DNA from: JAWXUK01 sp044432725
GTDB taxonomy: Bacteria; Bacillota; Clostridia; Oscillospirales; Oscillospiraceae
DNA: 33,023 nucleotides
Direction of reading: 5' to 3'
NCBI GenBank assembly: GCA_044432725.1
Contig: JAWXUL010000028.1
Coordinates: 1 to 33,023 of the forward strand
Within the stretch, counting starts at the first letter, position 1. Every line of letters starts with the position of its first letter. The translations under genes and the position numbers were made by a program. Below, piece by piece: positions 8,533-15,326 of this stretch. A model generated the notes under the pieces. It had not been told where the DNA came from. It made no database searches and was given only the letters and a program-made list of their open reading frames with translations.

Positions 8533-10293
8533 TTAATATAGTCGCATATCGAATACTCTGGCGTTTTCTGCTCCATAATTTGATTTAATCTGTAACTTCA
8601 CCTCGTCACAGATTATTTTCTCAAAGTAATGATGATTTACTCTTTGAAAATTATCCGATATTTCTAAAGATTTCACTTTTTTACCTTGATCGTAAAAGAT
8701 CACTTCATAATCTTTTACCAACTCATAAGGCAAAGAAGGAGGCATTCTTTTTCTCAATGCAAGATCAGGAGTCGTAATGAGGATTTGTGAAAAATCAGGG
8801 TCAAAACGAAGTAATAACTGGGAAATTTCAACTGGTTTTTGAAATTTTGCTGTTATCCATGCACCTTCTCCTGTCATTATATCAGAAATCCATCCATAAT
8901 GGGTGGTATCTATTTTTCTGGAGAAATCGCCATTGATATTCTTCCCTTCAGGTAAAGCAGAAGAAAAAGTGAAAATACAATTTTCTCCTTGCGCCAGATT
9001 TTTTTCGTCTTTCGCTGGAATATTGGGAAGATAACAGTCATCTTTGATCAAAGTTTGCTGTAATTCTTCCATGTGTTCCCCTACTTTTCTAGGAGAAATC
9101 CCTTCTCTTTTAGCAATGGACACAGCAACCCCCACTGCTTGCCCAAGGATACCACCTGTTGCCATCACTCTAGCAGAACTCATTGCCATGTGAGAAGCAG
9201 AAAAACATCGACCTCCTACAAAAAGATTCTCTACATTACGACTATAAACACAGCGATAAGGAATGGTGTAAATATCGTCAATGGGGTGCCAAATCGTGCC
9301 TTCATCTCTTGGATTTATATTTTTTATCCCCCCAGCACTGTGGTCATCCATAGTCCAACCACCATATGCGATGGTATCAGGGAAACGAACCCCTCCCACC
9401 ACATCATTTTCCGTTAACATATAGTCGCCATAAAAACGACGTGATTCTCTTTTACCAGCAATGGTGGTAATCCAGTCAAGTGCTAGATTTTCAGTTCCTT
9501 CATATTCACCAGAATTTTTAATATAATCAAAGACCCCGTATACATATTTTAGTAATTCTCCTCGAATCTCTTCGCTTTCTTCTATTTTACCATCTAATTC
9601 TATCCACCAATAGCCATGGGTGAAATGCTTAATGGCTCGTTTCCCTAACATTTCTTTGGTGTATTCATAAGCCCAATCAGGACGGGTAAATGGAGTTGGC
9701 TTTCCACAATCCATTGTACCGAAAAGGACTGTGCTACCCATCACCTCCTCATTTCTTTCCAAAGGAGCCAATGATTCTCCAAATTCATCTTTAGACTCAT
9801 GTCCAATGACAAAATCAGCACCTGCCAAAGCGCCTAATGTCCCATCTCCTGTGTTATCTGAAAAATATTTCCCCTCAAATGTATAAGTTATTTCTGTTGT
9901 ACTTTGCACAGCTGTGATAGAGGAAATTTTACCATTATGATGATGGACATCTGTCATGTGACAATTTAAATACAAGTCTAAGTTATCTTGAAAGTGAGCT
10001 TTTTCCCAAAGAACCATATCAAACACATGGAATGAATGTTGAGGATTCGCTTTACGATTGGCAAGCAACAACTCTAAGACAATTCCTGATTCAATGGCAT
10101 TCCGAAAGCCTCCACCTCTGCCTGCTCCATTAACATGAACTCTCATTTCAGAACTGGCATTACCACCTAATACTGAACGATTTTGAATTAAAGCTGTGGA
10201 CACACCGTGTCGAGCAGCAGAAATGGCAGTACAAATCCCAGAAATCCCTCCTCCCACAACGATAAAATCATAGTTTTTCAGTATGTTTTTCAT
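8533..10293 (-). CDS. FAD-dependent oxidoreductase with C-terminal beta-sandwich domain
   Basis: This 586-aa protein has a Rossmann FAD-binding motif at the N-terminus (G14-x-G16-x-x-G19 within VVGGGISGICTA) and the layout of the FAD_oxidored family. A glycine-rich NGAGRGGGFR follows at about residues 58-67, and TGDGTLGALAGADF at about 150. Residues from about 440 to the end look like a galactose-binding-type beta-sandwich. A GTG start 9 nt upstream is possible, but the ATG at 10293 is preferred because AAAGG lies 7-8 nt before it. It is co-transcribed with GH127, so it probably acts on the sugar or its linkage. No substrate is known to me, and this is the least explained enzyme of the island. 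Confidence 0.75.
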   Translation of the reverse strand: MKNILKNYDFIVVGGGISGICTAISAARHGVSTALIQNRSVLGGNASSEMRVHVNGAGRGGGFRNAIESGIVLELLLANRKANPQHSFHVFDMVLWEKAHFQDNLDLYLNCHMTDVHHHNGKISSITAVQSTTEITYTFEGKYFSDNTGDGTLGALAGADFVIGHESKDEFGESLAPLERNEEVMGSTVLFGTMDCGKPTPFTRPDWAYEYTKEMLGKRAIKHFTHGYWWIELDGKIEESEEIRGELLKYVYGVFDYIKNSGEYEGTENLALDWITTIAGKRESRRFYGDYMLTENDVVGGVRFPDTIAYGGWTMDDHSAGGIKNINPRDEGTIWHPIDDIYTIPYRCVYSRNVENLFVGGRCFSASHMAMSSARVMATGGILGQAVGVAVSIAKREGISPRKVGEHMEELQQTLIKDDCYLPNIPAKDEKNLAQGENCIFTFSSALPEGKNINGDFSRKIDTTHYGWISDIMTGEGAWITAKFQKPVEISQLLLRFDPDFSQILITTPDLALRKRMPPSLPYELVKDYEVIFYDQGKKVKSLEISDNFQRVNHHYFEKIICDEVKLQIKSNYGAENARVFDMRLY

Positions 10294-10430
10294 TATAGTC
10301 ACCTTTCTTTACAAATAAAATAGTTATCTTCTACTTTTGGTTCCGACTATTTCTACTCACCTGCCGAAAGAAGCTTCTTGGAATCTTAGATCATGAAATT
10401 CTCTACTCTATCATGTCTCTAACAAGTTAT

Positions 10431-10459
10431 ATTATATCTTAAAACTAAGAAGTATACAA
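10431..10459 (-). promoter_or_regulatory. Promoter of the FAD oxidoreductase-GH127 operon
   Basis: Read on the - strand, TTGTAT (10454-10459) and TATAAT (10431-10436) are separated by 17 bp. Transcription should start near 10424, giving a leader of about 130 nt. The -35 box overlaps a GTATAC core that fits a FadR-type operator. Confidence 0.6.
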
Positions 10460-10583
10460 CTGTAATAGTTTACAAAAAAACCTACATAATTTTAGTTATA
10501 TTCACCAATTATCCCTTCATATTCTTCATCCTTATGAATTATTTACGAAATAAATTTTATTTCTTAATAAAAATATTTATAAC

Positions 10584-10612
10584 TTGACAACAAGTATTTT
10601 CATAGTTATAAT
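10584..10612 (+). promoter_or_regulatory. Consensus sigma-A promoter of the GH110-sulfatase-GH2 operon
   Basis: A perfect TTGACA (10584-10589) and a perfect TATAAT (10607-10612) are separated by 17 bp. The predicted start is near 10619, leaving a leader of about 175 nt. So strong a promoter on a catabolic operon would be expected to need repression. The inverted repeat at 10668-10685 lies downstream of it, in a roadblock-type position. Confidence 0.8.
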
Positions 10613-10667
10613 ATAACATATAAATAAATCTGCTTTGATATTGTCATACACATCACAATTAGAACAC

Positions 10668-10685
10668 AGATTTATCGGTAAATCT
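10668..10685. repeat. Inverted repeat in the GH110 operon leader
   Basis: AGATTTA and TAAATCT (7 bp each) flank TCGG. It lies about 50 bp downstream of the predicted transcription start and 107 bp before the GH110 start codon. It could be an operator or a small RNA hairpin. It is not a terminator because no T run follows. Confidence 0.45.
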
Positions 10686-10792
10686 AAATTTACTAAAATC
10701 AGGAACCAAGCATAACTAATATCATGGCACCACTGTCTGTCACAGTGAGTATCCGTAATTGGACATTATTTTACACATAAAGGAGTTTTCCC

Positions 10793-12466
10793 ATGAACAA
10801 AATTTTTATCGACAAACAAAAGATTCTTGAAAGTCCCCTACAAGATTTCTCTTACCTTCTATCTGATATTCTCTCTCACTTAGAAGAGGATGCTTCGATA
10901 ATCTTAGAAAAAGATAGCTACGATTTGAATGCTAAGTTTGCCTCTGAGCGCTTTTGTTTTATCTCAAATAACGATTCCGGTCTTAAAAAAATCGGCTTTT
11001 TGCTAGAAGGGAAGAAAAATATTATCATTGATGGCCAAGGCTCCAACTTAAATTGCGTGGGGAGAATTTTACCTTTTTACTTTAGTAATTGTCAAAATAT
11101 CACTTTAAAAAACTTTACAATAGACTATCATAGACCCTTTATGTCACAGGGGAAAGTGATGAAGTACGAAAAAGACTATTTTGATTTGCAGATCGATCAA
11201 GAAGAATATCCCTTTGAATTTCGTGGAAATAAAATTAGATTCATAGGTGAGGAATATATTGGTGATTTTGTACACGGTTTTTTAGAGTTTAATGAGGACA
11301 AACGGCCCATTCCAACAGCGTTCGATTCCTCCATTAATGGTACCATCAATGGAAAACTGTTAGAAAATGGACATCTACGCATTTTCTTTTCTCTCTCTCA
11401 TGCGCCTAAACTTGGTAGTATCATGACCATAAAACACGAAATGCGACTTTGTCCAACAATTACTCTTGACAGTTGTAAAAATGTAAACTTAGAAAATATC
11501 TGGATTAAACAGTCTGGTGCTATGGCTGTCATTGCACAATTAAGCGAAAATATTCATTTAAACAAAGTGGATGTCTATCCAGATGAGCAATCTTCTCGTG
11601 TTTTTTCTGCCAATGCAGATGCTACACATTTTGTGAATTGTTCTGGTGAAATCATTGTAGAACATGGTCGATACGAGAGTATGTTGGATGATGTAATCAA
11701 TGTCCACGGTAACTACTTACGTGTGGAAAAAGTATTAAACTCAAATAAAATTATGGTTTGTATCCCACATTTCCAACAAGAAGGCTTTCTAAACTTCAGA
11801 GTGGGTGATCATATTGAAATTTGTGAACAAAATACCATGATGGGTAAAGGAAATTCTAAAGTGAAGTGCTTGGAAAAAATCAATCAAAAGTATTATCTGA
11901 TGACTTTAGAACAGCCTTTCGAATTTGATGATGCTTTTACTTATTGTATTGATAATGTGGATATGCATCCTAAAGTCATCTTTCGCAGTAATATTTGTGG
12001 TAAAAATCGTGCTAGGGGCTTGATTTTAACTTCAACCAAAGAAACCATTGTTGAAAATAACGTGATTGACAGCGAAGGTTCTGCCATAAAAGTCAACAGC
12101 GATATGAAAAACTGGTATGAATCAGCTGCCATTAGCAAATTAATTGTGCGAAACAACAAATTAACTCGAAAAAATCACGGAAACTGGGGTGTTGCACTGA
12201 TTGATATTGATCCAGGAATGAAGGAGCAAGTTACCGACTCTCCATTTCATGGTCATATGTTGATTGAACACAATGAAATTTTACTTGAAGAGAGTCCTCT
12301 TTTCTTTGGTTATAGTTTTGAAACAATTTATATCCAGAACAATCAAATCACAGTAAAAAATGAGGTAAAAGCAGAAGATTGGGACTTTTTAGTACAGACC
12401 GAAAATCGTAAAAAAGTTACTATTTCTGAAAATATTTTTCTCACAGAATCAGGAGGTAGTCTATGA
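10793..12466 (+). CDS. GH110-type alpha-1,3-galactosidase (right-handed beta-helix)
   Basis: This 557-aa protein is built from short N/S/I-rich coils typical of a right-handed parallel beta-helix (for example NIIIDGQG, NITLKNF, NVNLENI, IIVEHG). A MLDDVINVHG segment carries the acidic pair D299/D300, which resembles the active-site region of family GH110 alpha-1,3-galactosidases. That family includes blood-group-B enzymes of gut bacteria and marine enzymes acting on carrageenan oligosaccharides. It has no signal peptide, so it should act in the cytoplasm on short imported oligosaccharides. It is first in the operon with an AAAGGAG site, and its stop overlaps the next start (ATGA). A beta-helix lyase or epimerase is the main alternative. 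Confidence 0.72.
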   Translation: MNKIFIDKQKILESPLQDFSYLLSDILSHLEEDASIILEKDSYDLNAKFASERFCFISNNDSGLKKIGFLLEGKKNIIIDGQGSNLNCVGRILPFYFSNCQNITLKNFTIDYHRPFMSQGKVMKYEKDYFDLQIDQEEYPFEFRGNKIRFIGEEYIGDFVHGFLEFNEDKRPIPTAFDSSINGTINGKLLENGHLRIFFSLSHAPKLGSIMTIKHEMRLCPTITLDSCKNVNLENIWIKQSGAMAVIAQLSENIHLNKVDVYPDEQSSRVFSANADATHFVNCSGEIIVEHGRYESMLDDVINVHGNYLRVEKVLNSNKIMVCIPHFQQEGFLNFRVGDHIEICEQNTMMGKGNSKVKCLEKINQKYYLMTLEQPFEFDDAFTYCIDNVDMHPKVIFRSNICGKNRARGLILTSTKETIVENNVIDSEGSAIKVNSDMKNWYESAAISKLIVRNNKLTRKNHGNWGVALIDIDPGMKEQVTDSPFHGHMLIEHNEILLEESPLFFGYSFETIYIQNNQITVKNEVKAEDWDFLVQTENRKKVTISENIFLTESGGSL

Positions 12467-13860
12467 GTCAAAGACCAAATATTTTATTTATCATGACTGA
12501 TGAACAAAAGTATGATACATTTTCATGTATCAATCCTACCATCAAAACGCCGTATTTAGATGATTTAATCCAGGAATCAGTTTTTTTTACCAATGGATAC
12601 TGTACAAATCCCTCATGTATCCCCTCTCGTGCTGCTATCATGACTGGAAAATACCCCACAGCTTGCCAATGCCCCACTTATATTAGTAAGCTTCCTGAGG
12701 ACGAAGTTACTTTTATGAAAAAGCTGCAAGAATCAGGTTACTACACTGCTGTTGTAGGGAAACAACATTTTGCAGGTTCTACCATTGAAAAAGGGTACGA
12801 TTATGAATTTATTGTGGACGGTCATAGTCCAAACGCTGACAAAGAGGAGATAACACTCTACACAGAATATCTAGTGTCAAAAGGCATTGATCCACGTTCT
12901 CTTTATGAGGGAGATTTGATTGTGGGCGGTCACTGGAAGGGGAATGTAGAAGATTATATAGATAGTTTCGTGGGAGAGCAAGGGAAATCTTGGCTTGAAA
13001 ATCACATCAAAGGAAATCAAAGCAACAAAGAAAAGCAACCTTGGTTCTTAAACCTTTCTTTCCCTGGACCACACCAACCTTTTGATGGCGCAGGTACAGG
13101 CTATGAAAAAGATTACGATTTAAAAGATATGAACCGTAATGAAAGTTGTTTTGCTGATTTAGATGGAAAACCTCCTCATTATAAGAAATTAAACCCCAAA
13201 GCATACATTGACCAATATCCTGATGAAAAATTTCGTGAAACAAAACGCTCCTACTATGCAACAATGTCACTGATCGATGAAAAAATTGGCGAAGTGGTAA
13301 AACTGCTGAAAGAAACAGGCGAATTTGACAATACTCTTATCATATACACTGCAGATCACGGCGATTTCATGGGGGATTATGGTATGGTGACTAAAGCACA
13401 ATATCTTTGTCAGTCCCTGATGAGAGTTCCTTTTTTCATCAAGCCTCCCCTTGCAAACTTCAGCGGGAAAGTGGTTCATGACGACGTCAGCAATGTGGAA
13501 ATTGCCTCAACTGCCTTGGTGGCAGCAGAATCGGCGGAAAAAATCTCTGAAAATATGGAAAACCACCCTCTACAAAAATACTGGAGCGAGGAAAGTCCAA
13601 GCCCTGAAACTTTCCTTTACATGGAAGCACACAACATCAAAGGGGTGATTGTGGATCAAATTAAAACAATATATTATGTAGATAGACCTTATGGAGAATT
13701 ATATGACTTAAAAAAAGACCCTCTTGAACGAATGAACTTGTGGGAAGAGCCAAGTTATCAAGGACAAAAATGCCTCGGCTTAAGTAAAATTATTGATAAG
13801 ATGTTTCAGCTTTCACCAAAATCAGAAATGCGTTGGAACACTCATGCACCAGAGATTTAA
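12463..13860 (+). CDS. Cysteine-type S1 family sulfatase (third copy, paralogue of the first)
   Basis: This 465-aa sulfatase has the signature CIPSRAAIMTGK with formylglycine precursor C52, GKQHFAGS, and a metal segment TADHGDFMGDYG. It shares long runs with the sulfatase at 3618 (CTNPSC, then CQCP, then DEVTFM, then the same C-terminal GELYDLKxDPLER), so the two are paralogues and probably have related substrates. It starts by a 4-nt ATGA overlap with GH110, with AGGAGG 6 nt before the ATG, which implies translational coupling. It has no signal peptide. A second sulfatase follows after 11 bp. Divergence between the two paralogues may reflect different sulfate positions or oligosaccharide lengths. 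Confidence 0.9.
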   Translation: MSQRPNILFIMTDEQKYDTFSCINPTIKTPYLDDLIQESVFFTNGYCTNPSCIPSRAAIMTGKYPTACQCPTYISKLPEDEVTFMKKLQESGYYTAVVGKQHFAGSTIEKGYDYEFIVDGHSPNADKEEITLYTEYLVSKGIDPRSLYEGDLIVGGHWKGNVEDYIDSFVGEQGKSWLENHIKGNQSNKEKQPWFLNLSFPGPHQPFDGAGTGYEKDYDLKDMNRNESCFADLDGKPPHYKKLNPKAYIDQYPDEKFRETKRSYYATMSLIDEKIGEVVKLLKETGEFDNTLIIYTADHGDFMGDYGMVTKAQYLCQSLMRVPFFIKPPLANFSGKVVHDDVSNVEIASTALVAAESAEKISENMENHPLQKYWSEESPSPETFLYMEAHNIKGVIVDQIKTIYYVDRPYGELYDLKKDPLERMNLWEEPSYQGQKCLGLSKIIDKMFQLSPKSEMRWNTHAPEI

Positions 13861-13871
13861 GGAGGAATTCT

Positions 13872-15326
13872 ATGAAACAACCAAATATTTTGTTTGCGAT
13901 TGCTGATGATGCCAGTCATTTTGGTGCTTATGGTGATAAATTTGTCCACACACCACACTTCGATGCCATTGCAAAAGAGGGGGTACTTTTTGAAAATTCC
14001 TTCTGTACTAATCCCAAGTGTGCCCCTTCTCGTGCGTCCATTTTAAGTGGAAAACACACTTGGCAACTAGAATCTGGCTGTACTCATTTCTGTGAATTCC
14101 CAAAAAATGTGGCTCTTTTCCCAGATTTGTTGGAACAAGCTGGCTTTCATGTTGGTTTTACTGGAAAAGGGTGGGGACCTGGTGATTATGAATGTAACGG
14201 CTACAAGCGCAATCCAGCAGGCAACGAGTATAACAGCAAAAGTCTGACACCACCAGAGGGAAGTTCTATCTCTACTATCGATTATGTGGGAAATTTCAAA
14301 GATTTTCTGGAAGATCGAAATGAAAACCAACCTTTTTATTTCTGGTATGGCTGTAAAGAGCCACACAGAGTCTATACAGATGGGGAAGGATTATCTCACG
14401 GAAAGAAGTTAGAAGACATCACTGTACCAAGCTATTTACCTGATAATGAAGTGGTTCGCTCTGATTTTTGTGATTATGCCTTTGAAATTGATTGGTTTGA
14501 CCAAAAACTTGGTGAAATCTTAGATTATTTAAAAGAAATTGGTGAATATGACAATACCCTTATTGTAGTAACTTCAGATAATGGAGCGCCATTTCCACGG
14601 ATAAAAGGGCAGATGTATGAAGATGACTTCAACTTACCTCTAGCAATTTCATGGCAAAATAAAGTAAAAGGTGGGCGTAAGGTCAGTGATATCGTTAGTT
14701 TTATTGATTTCGCTCCCACTTTTTTAGAACTAGCTGAAGCAAAGACACCTGAATCTATGGGAGGAACCAGTTTAACAGATATTTTATTTTCACAGGCAGA
14801 GGGGCAAGTCAATCTAAAACGAAATCGAGCCTATATGGGTCGAGAAAGACATGATATGGGGCGATATTTAGATCAAGGATACCCTGTTCGCAGTATTCGA
14901 AGCGAAAAATATCTATATAGTCGAAATTTTGAACCAAGTCGATACCCAGCAGGAAATCCAGATACCAATTACCCCAACTGTGACCCCTCTCCAACCAAAA
15001 GAGAAATTTTGCTGTTGCACGCAAATCGAGAGAATTTTTACTACAATCTTTCTTTTGGATTACGTCCAGAAGAGGAACTATTTGATATCCAAAATGACCC
15101 TGAATGTATGAAAAATCTTGCCAAAAGTCCAGCTTTTCAAAAGATCAAAGAAGATCTTTTCCAAGAACTTATGGCAGAATTAAAAAGAACTGGTGACCCT
15201 CGTGCATTTGGTCATGGTGACATTTTCGACACTTATCGCTATGTAAAGGATGCTCCCCATGCTTGGTACAATTTAGAGAAGAAGTACTGGGCTCGAGCAG
15301 ATGAAGTAGGTTATCAGAATGTCTAA
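13872..15326 (+). CDS. Cysteine-type S1 family sulfatase (fourth copy, heparan-sulfatase-like subgroup)
   Basis: This 484-aa sulfatase has the signature CAPSRASILSGKHTW with formylglycine precursor C50. Its N-terminus is IADDASHFGAYG, and a C-terminal metal segment (VTSDNGAPFPR) uses the D-N-G form rather than D-H-G. It therefore belongs to a different S1 subgroup from the other three. The ATG at 13872 is preferred over an in-frame start at 13833 inside the previous gene because GGAGG lies at 13861-13865 and the shorter form begins at the normal domain edge. It has no signal peptide. Its stop overlaps the GH2 start by 8 nt, so the two are translated in step. Confidence 0.88.
   Translation: MKQPNILFAIADDASHFGAYGDKFVHTPHFDAIAKEGVLFENSFCTNPKCAPSRASILSGKHTWQLESGCTHFCEFPKNVALFPDLLEQAGFHVGFTGKGWGPGDYECNGYKRNPAGNEYNSKSLTPPEGSSISTIDYVGNFKDFLEDRNENQPFYFWYGCKEPHRVYTDGEGLSHGKKLEDITVPSYLPDNEVVRSDFCDYAFEIDWFDQKLGEILDYLKEIGEYDNTLIVVTSDNGAPFPRIKGQMYEDDFNLPLAISWQNKVKGGRKVSDIVSFIDFAPTFLELAEAKTPESMGGTSLTDILFSQAEGQVNLKRNRAYMGRERHDMGRYLDQGYPVRSIRSEKYLYSRNFEPSRYPAGNPDTNYPNCDPSPTKREILLLHANRENFYYNLSFGLRPEEELFDIQNDPECMKNLAKSPAFQKIKEDLFQELMAELKRTGDPRAFGHGDIFDTYRYVKDAPHAWYNLEKKYWARADEVGYQNV

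Larger units (their letters stand above)
10294..10792. promoter_or_regulatory. Divergent control region between the FAD/GH127 and GH110 operons
   Basis: This 499-bp AT-rich stretch has no supported gene and holds promoters for both strands. It contains an inverted repeat AGATTTA-TCGG-TAAATCT (10668-10685), a small hairpin CACTGT/ACAGTG (10731-10747), and two sites resembling the FadR-type consensus (GTATAC core at 10452-10457; TTGTCATACA at 10641-10650). These are candidate operators for the GntR regulator at 215, by inference only. Confidence 0.6.

Noticed and set aside
10793..15326. A mucin or blood-group-B degradation locus
   Set aside because: GH110, GH2 and sulfatases would fit, but there is no fucosidase, hexosaminidase or sialidase, no secreted enzyme, and the dehydrogenase-cycloisomerase pair is left unexplained.
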